NCBI GenBank assembly: GCA_947178085.1
Contig: CAMWWS010000010.1
Location: 1-19,427 of the forward strand
Reading direction: 5' to 3'
DNA: 19,427 nucleotides
Source: an uncultured Lachnospiraceae bacterium
GTDB lineage: Bacteria > Bacillota_A > Clostridia > Lachnospirales > Lachnospiraceae
This document shows positions 7,616-15,408 of this stretch, in pieces. Numbering within the stretch: position 1 is the stretch's first letter; each line of letters opens with the position of its first letter. The notes beneath the pieces were generated by a model, which was not told the DNA's origin, ran no database searches, and worked only from the letters and a program-made list of their open reading frames with translations. Made by a program: the position numbers and the translations under genes.

Positions 7616-8994
7616 AAATACACCCCCAGACTCTTTCCCCATATAGTCCTGCCATCTTTTGTATATCCGCATACAATGACACAGTCCTCACTGTTTTCAT
7701 AGTCGAATCCGCTACCTGCAACCACCTGTGCATCCTGTATATATATCCCGCTGCGTTTTGCTTTTAACATATGGTTATCATCGTTTTGAAAAACAATCCA
7801 CTCCCATTGGCAATCTTTCTGCAAGCTTTCCGCAGACTGTACAACAGCCTCCGGAAAGCGCGGCGCTCCATCTACGATATCCAGTCTGAAACATTCCGTC
7901 AAAGCAGGAGTTTCCCCGGCAAACGGTTCCGGTGACAGCGTCGGCATATCATTCACGAAATACATCCGCCTTACCATCATATAGTGCATAATATATGAAA
8001 CCCTGTCTCCCTTTTTCCCGGGTTTCCTCATCAGCGTCTCAGCCCCGTCCCTGACATGGTGTACAAAATAGTACTGTCCTTCCGGTTCATTAAAAAACGG
8101 CACGCCATGTCCGGGTCCTCTGAATCCTCCGAAACTCCATCCGTTTCCTTCTTCTGCAAAAGGTTTTGACGCGGTAAAATAATAACTTCCTGCAATCTTC
8201 ACGCCCAGAGACTCCCCGTCAAGGGAGCGTCCGTCCATATCCCTGTACGGACCATATACCGTATCGCTGATACCCACGCGGATATCGTAATCCTCTCCTA
8301 GCCATCCGTATGATAAAAACAGGTAGTATTTACCGTTTTCATGATTCCTTATTACCGAAGCGCCTTCCGGTCCGTCAATATATGAATCCTTTGGCTTATG
8401 TGCTATCCTGTCTCCGAGATTATGCGGATTATGGTCTAACGATAATCCGGTTTTTAACTCTAACTCCTTTAAATATATTCCCCCGAAAAAAGAGCCGTAC
8501 ACCAGATACTTATTTCCGTTTTCATCATCTATGATATGAGGGTCAATCGCATTGGGAAGGTCGTCGTCGGTTCCCCATGAATCGACCACGACTCCTCTGT
8601 TCTCAAAAGGTCCTTCCGGATTATCCGCTACTGCAAGCCATATTCTGGATTCCGAGCTTCCGAACGCTCTGGTCGCAGAATAATACATCCTGTATTCTCC
8701 CTGCGTATACTCGGCAAACGGCGCCCAGAATCCTCTTGTCGGCGGATATTTTCCATTGTCTCTGCCTTGTTTTACTGCCTCGTCAGAAAGCGCATATCCG
8801 ACAAATTCAAAATCCACCAGATTTCTGCTGCGCCTGATAGGTATTCCTTGTCTGTAATCAGATGTAATAGCCGCATCCGTCGCATATGAATAATACATAC
8901 CGCTTGCCTCATCATACATAATTGAAGGGTCATGCGACTCGAACAGCGGATTTTTTTCTCGGATGTGACAATTCAGTTTAAACCCTGGCTTCAT
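7612..8994 (-). CDS. Cytosolic GH43 glycosidase, arabinanase-like
   Basis: A 460-residue family-43 glycoside hydrolase with the five-bladed propeller at about 15-345. The three GH43 carboxylates are visible: general base Asp22 in SHDPS, pKa-modulating Asp151 in AIDPH, and general acid Glu210 in GPEGAS. A GPGHG motif (His296) is in the place of the conserved active-site histidine. The C-terminal region (about 365-460) resembles the small beta-barrel attached to Abn2-like endo-1,5-alpha-arabinanases and ends in TIWG. There is no signal peptide, so it should act in the cytosol on imported oligosaccharides. The start has AAGGAAGA 6 nt upstream. It lies 25 nt after the membrane-anchored GH43 and overlaps the small membrane protein by 4 nt. 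Arabinan-derived substrates are the best guess. Xylosidase or arabinofuranosidase activity cannot be excluded, because GH43 specificity is hard to read from sequence. Confidence 0.9.
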   Translation of the reverse strand: MKPGFKLNCHIREKNPLFESHDPSIMYDEASGMYYSYATDAAITSDYRQGIPIRRSRNLVDFEFVGYALSDEAVKQGRDNGKYPPTRGFWAPFAEYTQGEYRMYYSATRAFGSSESRIWLAVADNPEGPFENRGVVVDSWGTDDDLPNAIDPHIIDDENGNKYLVYGSFFGGIYLKELELKTGLSLDHNPHNLGDRIAHKPKDSYIDGPEGASVIRNHENGKYYLFLSYGWLGEDYDIRVGISDTVYGPYRDMDGRSLDGESLGVKIAGSYYFTASKPFAEEGNGWSFGGFRGPGHGVPFFNEPEGQYYFVHHVRDGAETLMRKPGKKGDRVSYIMHYMMVRRMYFVNDMPTLSPEPFAGETPALTECFRLDIVDGAPRFPEAVVQSAESLQKDCQWEWIVFQNDDNHMLKAKRSGIYIQDAQVVAGSGFDYENSEDCVIVCGYTKDGRTIWGKSLGVYL

Positions 8995-9019
8995 ATCGAA
9001 TCTTCCTTATACTCAAACT

Positions 9020-11098
9020 TTACTCTATGCTCCTGCTTCCCCATACGGTAATCTGATCATCCAGTCCAAGTGCAGTAAATGTCATAGTCTCGATACTGGT
9101 ATTCTCTACTTTCATAGTCAGAGTAAGTCCGCTGTATGTCTTGCCGGCTAATTTCAATGTGATATAAGGCGTACCGGGTTCCAGATTCCAGCTTCCTTCC
9201 ATTTCACCCGTTATTTTCCCATCCTCGCTCAAGGTAATAAACTGCGGCTTATTGGTTTCCAGACTGCCGTAATCAATATCCAGTTCATGTATGATTACCT
9301 CGTAATCACCTGCTACATCCGATACAGAGAATCCATTGTTATTCAAGGATTCACCGTTGGTCTGATAGGGAGCCGCCACAATCCAGCCTTCTTTAGTCAG
9401 AAACAGCTGATGCGCTTTTACATAGTGTTCTTCGGTGCCTTTGGTAGTCCTTGTATGGAATACAATATATGCCTTTCCGTCTTCATCCACGAAAGCGGAA
9501 TTATGTCCCTGCGCTGCCTGCCCCGACAAAAAGTTACGCCATTTATATCCGCCGAAAAGCCTGACGCCGACACTTTCGTTGTAATTAAAGCGATATTTGT
9601 CATAGTATGGCGTATTGCCGAGCTCATCCTCGTAACCGTCGTCAGGAGTCTCGGAACGGAATACCCGCACGTTATATCCGCCTGCCGCTTCCAGATTTCC
9701 GTACGAAATAAAAAGGAAATAGTAATCTCCTATTTTCTGGATATAGGATGCTTCACCCGATACGTAGGCCCCTCCCGCAATCTTCTTACCAAAATAAGCG
9801 TCACTATGAATATCCGTATCATATGACACACTATAATCCCTTAAGCCGGTCTCTTCTTCCAGCTCAAGCATAAAAATACCTCCGGACCAGGAGCCGTAAG
9901 ACATCCACAGATTGCCGTCGTCATCATAAAAAACGCAGGGGTCAATACAGTTCGGGAACATATCGCCCCACTTCTTATTATCGACTCCGTTTGTTATATA
10001 TCTTTCGGGAATCTCGGCTTCACCCAATACCTGCGGCGCATCCGTCTCTCCATAATCTTCTGCATTGAAACCGCCATATACAATCGTTCCTGCATAATCA
10101 TACGGACCGTCAACCGCATCCGCTGTTAAAAGCACGATATTTGATTTCCAGTTATCACCGTTGGCGCTTAGATACATACAGTATTTCTCCATTACGGGAT
10201 TATAGATAATATCCGGCGCCCAGAGATAGTCGTTCCAGTGTCCCGCAGAAGCATCATCATTCCATGCCCGAATCTTCGCTCTAACATCCTCGGTAAAAGA
10301 ACTCTGAAAATCTGCATCAATACTCGTCCAGTTAAACAAATCCTGCGTAGATGCTCCGGTTAAGAAACTGCCGAAAATATAATAGGTTCCGTCTGCATCG
10401 CGGAAGATGGAAGGATCATGGCAGGTAACCTTCTTCGCAAGTTCCCTGTCTTCCACTCCTATTTCCAAAACCTGCTGCTGCACGCGAAATTCCATAACCG
10501 CACGGATCATAATCTCTTCCCCGGCATACTGCAGCTTCACATACGGTCTGATTGTAATGGTTTCATATTCCGCAGCCTCTAACGGCATAGATGTTCCAAG
10601 CACGCTTAATGCCGTAATAAAAAATAATGCGGATTTTACCCCTTTGACGCCTTTCTTACGGATAATAAAAATTACCGCAATAATAACTAATACAGCTGCA
10701 GCGCACGCTGCAATTATACCGACCGGCGCACCGCCACCCGCCGCAGAAATGAATACATCACTGTCACCAATCAATATACCGCTCAATTCATAGCTTTCTC
10801 CGGAGGCAATCTCCGGTATCTGCGTAGGCATGGAATCTTCCGAAACCGGTACAATCCCTTCCGAATTACTGTAAGTAAAGTCCGCCGAATTCACATTCCA
10901 ATATTTCTTATTATTTTCAACCGTAATGGAATAATGTATTTCTTCTCCGGCATTATACTCCGCTTTATCCGTTGTAATCGTTACCGTAATCCCATCCTGA
11001 CTCGAAGTTCCTGTGGCTCCTCCTTCTGCCGATACGGGCAGAACCATAGTTCCGGCAAGCAGAAACATTATCATTACAGACGCTATTATCCTTTTCAT
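9020..11098 (-). CDS. Membrane-anchored extracellular GH43 glycosidase with N-terminal module
   Basis: A 692-residue multidomain protein. A signal peptide (cut near VSA, residue 24) leads into a beta-rich Ig/CARDB-like module (about 34-115). Next come a transmembrane helix (125-147), a short basic loop RKKGVKGVK, and a second hydrophobic helix (156-174) ending near LEAAE, then a small beta segment and the GH43 catalytic domain (about 222-590). Catalytic carboxylates are Asp228 (CHDPS), Asp386 (CIDPC) and Glu449 (SGEAS), with His531 in QGHNS. A C-terminal barrel (about 600-692) ends in TVWG, like the cytosolic paralogue and Abn2-type arabinanases. The basic loop between the two helices should stay inside, placing both the N-terminal module and the enzyme outside. 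ATG at 11098 was chosen because AGGGG precedes it and the signal peptide begins there. An upstream ATG at 11164 lies in the previous gene. Endo-arabinanase-like activity is inferred. Confidence 0.88.
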   Translation of the reverse strand: MKRIIASVMIMFLLAGTMVLPVSAEGGATGTSSQDGITVTITTDKAEYNAGEEIHYSITVENNKKYWNVNSADFTYSNSEGIVPVSEDSMPTQIPEIASGESYELSGILIGDSDVFISAAGGGAPVGIIAACAAAVLVIIAVIFIIRKKGVKGVKSALFFITALSVLGTSMPLEAAEYETITIRPYVKLQYAGEEIMIRAVMEFRVQQQVLEIGVEDRELAKKVTCHDPSIFRDADGTYYIFGSFLTGASTQDLFNWTSIDADFQSSFTEDVRAKIRAWNDDASAGHWNDYLWAPDIIYNPVMEKYCMYLSANGDNWKSNIVLLTADAVDGPYDYAGTIVYGGFNAEDYGETDAPQVLGEAEIPERYITNGVDNKKWGDMFPNCIDPCVFYDDDGNLWMSYGSWSGGIFMLELEEETGLRDYSVSYDTDIHSDAYFGKKIAGGAYVSGEASYIQKIGDYYFLFISYGNLEAAGGYNVRVFRSETPDDGYEDELGNTPYYDKYRFNYNESVGVRLFGGYKWRNFLSGQAAQGHNSAFVDEDGKAYIVFHTRTTKGTEEHYVKAHQLFLTKEGWIVAAPYQTNGESLNNNGFSVSDVAGDYEVIIHELDIDYGSLETNKPQFITLSEDGKITGEMEGSWNLEPGTPYITLKLAGKTYSGLTLTMKVENTSIETMTFTALGLDDQITVWGSRSIE

Positions 11099-11117
11099 AT
11101 ATACCCCTGTCCCTTTC

Positions 11118-12098
11118 TCAGAATACCTTATTTGCATAATCAAATACGGGATATCCCTGCTCATTCCATTTCACTTCCATCAGCATTGTGTGTCTGTTAG
11201 GATCATAGAGCGGATCTCCTTCAATCTCCAAATAAGTTCTTGCATGATATACGCATATATCCCTGCCATCCGAAAGTTTAGTAAAACTGTTGTGTCCCGG
11301 ACCGTAAAATCCTTTTTCCCTATCGGAACACAGCACCGGCTTCTTTTCTTTCTTCCATGCCCTGGGATCCAGTAAATTCTCATTTTCATCAATACTAAGC
11401 ATTCCCATGCAGTAACATTCGCCTGTTGCGCTTGCCGAATAAGTCAGGAATATCCTGCCGTCACGTTTAATCACTGCCGGTCCTTCATTCACCCATATAT
11501 CTACCCGTTCCCAGTCATAGTCGGGCGTCGTCAGAAGTACCTGCGCCGTAGCAAGTTTTGTTGCGGATTCCATTCTGGCAATATACAGATTGGATATCTG
11601 GATTCCTACGCTGACTTTTTCCGCCCATACATAATAATAGTTTCCTTTATTCTCAAAGACCGTTGCGTCCAAAGAGAATGCCTCAAAGGAGTAAATGTCA
11701 TCATCTGATCTTTCCATCTTGCCTTTTTCCACCCATGAATCCGTCATCGGATCCTCTCCCGTGCATTCCAATACAAACGGTCTGATTTTCCATATATCAT
11801 CTTTTTCTCCTGCCGCAAAGTAAATATACCACTTTCCAAACAGGTAATGCAGTTCCGGCGCCCATATATGCTTGCTCATTTCCCCGGACTCGTGTTTAGT
11901 CCATACTATTGTCTCCTGCGCCGTCTGCAATTGCTCCAAAGTCTCTGCTTTTCGCAATGCTATACAGTCATATGCGGGAACGGAAGCAGTAAAATAATAT
12001 GTTCCGTCTGTATGTCTGTACACATAAGGATCTGCTCTCTGCTCTATAAAAGGTGTATTGTACTCTGTTATTTTACCGTTTCTTTTCTTCTCATCCAT
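11118..12098 (-). CDS. Cytosolic GH43 glycosidase, exo-alpha-L-arabinofuranosidase-like
   Basis: A 326-residue, single-domain family-43 enzyme without a signal peptide. The general base is Asp23 (RADPYV), the modulating Asp is 144 (SLDATVF) and the general acid is Glu205 (NEGPAV). A GPGHN motif (His269) supplies the conserved histidine. The RADPYVYRHTDGTYYFTASVP-type opening resembles the compact GH43 enzymes that include exo-1,5-alpha-L-arabinofuranosidases (Streptomyces Araf43A-like), so release of single arabinoses from imported arabino-oligosaccharides is a reasonable guess. The start has AGGGAG about 10 nt upstream. It is the first gene after the internal terminator and lies 19 nt before the membrane-anchored GH43. 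No separate promoter is visible between terminator and start, so expression probably depends on readthrough. Confidence 0.9.
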   Translation of the reverse strand: MDEKKRNGKITEYNTPFIEQRADPYVYRHTDGTYYFTASVPAYDCIALRKAETLEQLQTAQETIVWTKHESGEMSKHIWAPELHYLFGKWYIYFAAGEKDDIWKIRPFVLECTGEDPMTDSWVEKGKMERSDDDIYSFEAFSLDATVFENKGNYYYVWAEKVSVGIQISNLYIARMESATKLATAQVLLTTPDYDWERVDIWVNEGPAVIKRDGRIFLTYSASATGECYCMGMLSIDENENLLDPRAWKKEKKPVLCSDREKGFYGPGHNSFTKLSDGRDICVYHARTYLEIEGDPLYDPNRHTMLMEVKWNEQGYPVFDYANKVF

Positions 12099-12148
12099 AT
12101 TCCCGAATCTCCCTGAATATCAATATTTTACTTAATTTCCTGCGATTT

Positions 12149-12193
12149 AAAAAACACTCCGGATTCCGATAATCCGTAACCCGGAGTGTTTTT
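12149..12193 (-). terminator. Internal intrinsic terminator between binding proteins and GH43 genes
   Basis: A perfect 9-bp GC-rich stem (ACACTCCGG / CCGGAGTGT), extended by flanking A/T pairs, is followed on the minus strand by a T-run. It lies about 40 nt past the LamG lipoprotein stop and 50 nt before the first GH43 start. It probably lowers rather than abolishes downstream transcription, since no promoter fits in the remaining gap. Confidence 0.85.
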
Positions 12194-12212
12194 ACTTTAT
12201 CTTATCTTTGCG

Positions 12213-12231
12213 AGTTTGGTAACACCAAACT
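12213..12231 (-). repeat. Stop-codon hairpin after the LamG lipoprotein gene
   Basis: A perfect inverted repeat, AGTTTGGT / ACCAAACT with a 3-nt loop, overlaps the TAG stop of the LamG gene by two bases. Without a T-run it is not a terminator by itself. It may protect the 3' end of the abundant binding-protein message. Confidence 0.5.
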
Positions 12232-13786
12232 ATTGTATATCAATGAATGCATTCTCAACTGTGAAGCAATAGTATAAATCGCCATCCACTGCGATTCCTT
12301 TATATGACTGATTGTAGGTAGCGCCGTCAGCAGTTGTTGCAACGAATACGATATCAGCGCTGTCACCATTGTTGGTAATAGTCAGTTCAATATCCGCACC
12401 GTCGATATCTGCCTTGAAGGTATCCCAGTTCCAGTCACATTCCGGTGTAGCAATACCGTCATAGCCTGCGCCCCAGCCCCAGTTATCTGCACGGCATACT
12501 GCGTATTCTTTATAATCCGCATTAGCGTCTGCTGAATGAACATCTGCTACATTCTGAAGAATAACAAGGAAGTTATGCCAATTCTCAAGCTCATCAGAAT
12601 AATTCTTAAAGTTTACGGTTACTGATTTACCGTTTTCAATTTCTACTACCTCAGAGAACTCTGTCCAGAATGCCGTTGAGCAGTCTGTTGCACCTACAAC
12701 AGTACCTGTTGTCGTAACATCACTGTGGTCAACTGCTACAGGCTCTTCAACCTCAACTGCAGTACCTGTTTCAGGAGCAATTGATTCAACATTCGGATTT
12801 CCCATCTCATACAGAGAAAGAACCTGACCTGCTGTCAATGCAGAATCAAAAACATATAAATCATCTACAAAACCCTTGAATACTGTATCCCAGTAGTTGA
12901 TACCGAAATATGATTCAAAATCAGATGTAGGTTTCATGATGTTAGGAGCAAGAGTTGCATCCCATGTATACTCAAAATAAGTATTGTTTGTGTAGTTTGC
13001 CTGTGAGTCATATACCAGCTGTCCGTTCAGGTAGTACTGAGCGCCTGCTGTCGTAGAACCTAAAGGACTGTTCTGTACTTCGCCGGAACATACGATAGTA
13101 ACCATAGCCCATTCCCTCTTACCATGAATGGAATCATCCCATCCATACATCCAAGGCCAGCAGTCTGTACCGTCCTGAGCGTCGCTTGCTTCATTACGGC
13201 TCCATACGATAGGGAAAATCTTAGCGCTGTCAGCGCCCCATTCGGACTGTGTTACATTCAGCCATGTAACATTGTTGCCTGCATCAGCAGCTTTTCCGAT
13301 ATCATAACCAATCTGCAGTGTCGGACCATAGTTAGCAAGTCTGTCTGCATTTACCCAGAAAGATAAGGAATAACTGTCTGTGTTAGTAGCTTTTAAGTTC
13401 AGATTTAAGCCGTAGCTTCCATCCAGATAAATCGCCTGACCTACAGGACCGTCAGCATATGCAAAAGCTGCATCTGTATCTGCGATACCAAAGGTAGCTC
13501 CGTCATTGTCACCTACGTCTTCTACCTGTACTACAGCTGTATAACCTTCATCATCACCGTCAAAAGTGTAATGTGCAAATGCATCCGGAACAGCCTCTGC
13601 AGTTACCTCAGCAGGTGCCGGTGCCGGCGTAGTATCTCCAGAATTATCTGTTGCAGAATTATCTTCATTTGTCTGGTTAGTATCATTTGTACCGTTATCT
13701 GCCGCATTATCATTATTTCCACATGCTGTCAGCATGCCTAATGTCAAAGATGCGCAAAGTAAAGTACACAGAACTTTCTTTTTCAT
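12230..13786 (-). CDS. Lipoprotein with LamG-type domain and a second C-terminal beta-sandwich
   Basis: A 518-residue predicted surface lipoprotein. The signal peptide ends in lipobox LTAC with lipidated Cys22. A disordered Asn/Asp/Thr linker and a PAPAPAEV spacer (about 24-62) lift the rest off the membrane. Residues about 66-330 form a LamG/concanavalin-A-like jellyroll, recognisable by FAHYTFDGD at its start, SLSFWVNA, and the closing GFVDDLYVFDSALT segment. After a second Pro/Glu/Val linker, residues about 362-518 form another beta-sandwich with many exposed aromatics (WHNF, NWGWG, WNWDTF), like carbohydrate-binding modules. I see no catalytic motif. It is therefore probably a glycan-capture protein working beside the solute-binding protein, whose gene is 45 nt upstream. 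GGAGG precedes the ATG. A non-canonical hydrolase role for the LamG domain is possible but unsupported. Confidence 0.82.
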   Translation of the reverse strand: MKKKVLCTLLCASLTLGMLTACGNNDNAADNGTNDTNQTNEDNSATDNSGDTTPAPAPAEVTAEAVPDAFAHYTFDGDDEGYTAVVQVEDVGDNDGATFGIADTDAAFAYADGPVGQAIYLDGSYGLNLNLKATNTDSYSLSFWVNADRLANYGPTLQIGYDIGKAADAGNNVTWLNVTQSEWGADSAKIFPIVWSRNEASDAQDGTDCWPWMYGWDDSIHGKREWAMVTIVCSGEVQNSPLGSTTAGAQYYLNGQLVYDSQANYTNNTYFEYTWDATLAPNIMKPTSDFESYFGINYWDTVFKGFVDDLYVFDSALTAGQVLSLYEMGNPNVESIAPETGTAVEVEEPVAVDHSDVTTTGTVVGATDCSTAFWTEFSEVVEIENGKSVTVNFKNYSDELENWHNFLVILQNVADVHSADANADYKEYAVCRADNWGWGAGYDGIATPECDWNWDTFKADIDGADIELTITNNGDSADIVFVATTADGATYNQSYKGIAVDGDLYYCFTVENAFIDIQ

Positions 13787-13831
13787 TTTTCTTCCTCCAT
13801 TTTAAAATAATATTTAATATCTGTTATAGAT

Positions 13832-15349
13832 TTATTGTGGCGCAAAAGAATCTACTATTTCCTGATACTTTGCAAGGTCTTCATCAGACAGTACTCCATA
13901 TCCGTCCGGTCCGAAGTAAGCAATCATTGCCTCTGCATGATAATAGTTCGCCTGCTCGGTTGCCGCTTCCACATAATCTGCTGCCTTTGCAGTACCCTTA
14001 TCTACCAGATCATGTATACCTATTTTGTTAAAGTACTGGTCGCAGAAATTCCAATAACCTGCAATGTTGTACCAGCCATAAGGAACCGGTCTTGTCACGC
14101 TTGCAAAGAAGTCATCCCAGTATGGCTTATGGTCAGCATCCTGAGGGAATAATGAGCTGTAACCATCCCATACTTCCTTATTCAGCGTAATAGGCATAGG
14201 CATCTGTGAATTCTTCAAAGGTGTACCTGAAGCATTTGTAATGGATTCATCTTTATAAATTTCCAGTCTTGCCTTCCATCCGTCAACGCCCCATCCCATG
14301 AACTTCAGAAGCAGATACGCTTCATAAGGGTACTTACAGGATGTGGATACACCGCCCATATACATTGTAGAAATGACATTATGCTCTTTTTCATCTATAA
14401 CATTCGGCGTTACATAAGGAATGATATCCAAACCGTATTGTTCCTGATAGCCGTTTGCACCCCACAGATTCATGTAAGTCCAGAAACCTTCTGAGAATAC
14501 TGCCACATGGGCCGTTGCGCCAAACCATGCTTCCCAGTCGCCTGTCCAGTCTTCCATTTCCTGTGTTTCCTGCTGTGGAGCTACATAACCTCCGAGCTTT
14601 AGGTCAGAAAATTCCTGCTCGCCCTTTGCCCAGTAGGAAAGGTCAAAGTCATTACCATCAAAACCGAATTCACCTTTCAACGCTCTTTCATCCGGAGAGC
14701 AGGCTGCAATACCATACAGTGAATCCAGTCTGTTGTAATATCCAAGACCGAAATACTTCATACCGCTTCCGGTATCTACAGTTGCATCCTTGACAAGCTG
14801 AATCATCTCTTCCCATGTCCAGTCAGTACGGGGCATCTCCAGATTCAATGTTTCAATTACATTTTTGTCAATAAACATAGCGCTGGGCCAGTAAACCATC
14901 GGCGCTGCATACCTTCCGTCGGTATCGAAACATCCAATCCCATATTCATTAATGGTAGCCATCAGATTCTGATTTTCAGGGTCGGCATTCCAATATTCGG
15001 AAATATCCGCCCAATACTGATTTGCGAGTGCCGTATCGGAATCCGTTCCTTCAAATACATCCGGGAAATTTCCGGCTGCTGCCGCAGCAGAAAGATCTGA
15101 ACTCATATCATCTATAACACGGGTTTCTACCGTGATATTCGGGTACATTTCCATAAATTTCTCTGCAAGCATATTGATTGTGGTCTCATCTTCGTAATGC
15201 CAGAAGGTTAATGTGATTTCATCAGTTGTTACACCGTTTTCATCCACCTTACCCGAAGCACCGCCTGCTCCGCCATTGGAACCGCAGGCTGTAAGACCGA
15301 GAACCAGTGACGTTATAAGCGCCACAGATACTAAAACTTTCTTTTTCAT
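13832..15349 (-). CDS. ABC-transporter extracellular solute-binding lipoprotein (family 1)
   Basis: A 505-residue substrate receptor of a carbohydrate ABC importer. The signal peptide ends in lipobox LTAC with Cys22, followed by a Gly/Ser-rich spacer. The mature protein opens with the family-1 pattern ITLTFWHYEDE and continues with PNITVE and FPDVFEGTD, which are typical of sugar-binding receptors. Many Trp/Tyr residues (for example around 265-290 and 430-455) fit oligosaccharide stacking. It should sit on the outer membrane face and hand ligand to the two permeases encoded just upstream. The start has a strong AAGGAGG. Sixty nucleotides separate it from the permease gene. Length (about 500) is larger than typical monosaccharide receptors and favours oligosaccharides. 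Arabino-oligosaccharides are suggested only by the GH43 neighbours. Confidence 0.93.
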   Translation of the reverse strand: MKKKVLVSVALITSLVLGLTACGSNGGAGGASGKVDENGVTTDEITLTFWHYEDETTINMLAEKFMEMYPNITVETRVIDDMSSDLSAAAAAGNFPDVFEGTDSDTALANQYWADISEYWNADPENQNLMATINEYGIGCFDTDGRYAAPMVYWPSAMFIDKNVIETLNLEMPRTDWTWEEMIQLVKDATVDTGSGMKYFGLGYYNRLDSLYGIAACSPDERALKGEFGFDGNDFDLSYWAKGEQEFSDLKLGGYVAPQQETQEMEDWTGDWEAWFGATAHVAVFSEGFWTYMNLWGANGYQEQYGLDIIPYVTPNVIDEKEHNVISTMYMGGVSTSCKYPYEAYLLLKFMGWGVDGWKARLEIYKDESITNASGTPLKNSQMPMPITLNKEVWDGYSSLFPQDADHKPYWDDFFASVTRPVPYGWYNIAGYWNFCDQYFNKIGIHDLVDKGTAKAADYVEAATEQANYYHAEAMIAYFGPDGYGVLSDEDLAKYQEIVDSFAPQ

Positions 15350-15408
15350 TCTAATCCTCCTTTTTGTATATTATCTGAATTCCCTCGCGGAAATAAAGAC
15401 CTGAAATT

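Noticed and set aside
7616..7672. Upstream ATG at 7672 for the small membrane protein
   Set aside because: It overlaps the GH43 gene by 61 nt. The ATG at 7615 forms an ATGA junction with a GGGGG ribosome site.
9287..9826. A 179-codon plus-strand open frame, and other long plus-strand frames such as 1299-1667 and 5774-6175
   Set aside because: They lie antisense to clearly recognisable genes or to the T-box leader, have no recognisable protein features, and are expected shadows of the opposite-strand sequence.
11099..11164. Upstream ATG at 11164 for the membrane-anchored GH43, adding 22 residues
   Set aside because: It would begin inside the preceding gene and place 22 extra residues before a normal signal peptide. 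The ATG at 11098 has a good AGGGG ribosome site.
11180..11392. A 70-codon minus-strand frame within the 326-aa GH43 gene
   Set aside because: It is an alternative frame fully inside a gene with all GH43 motifs intact.
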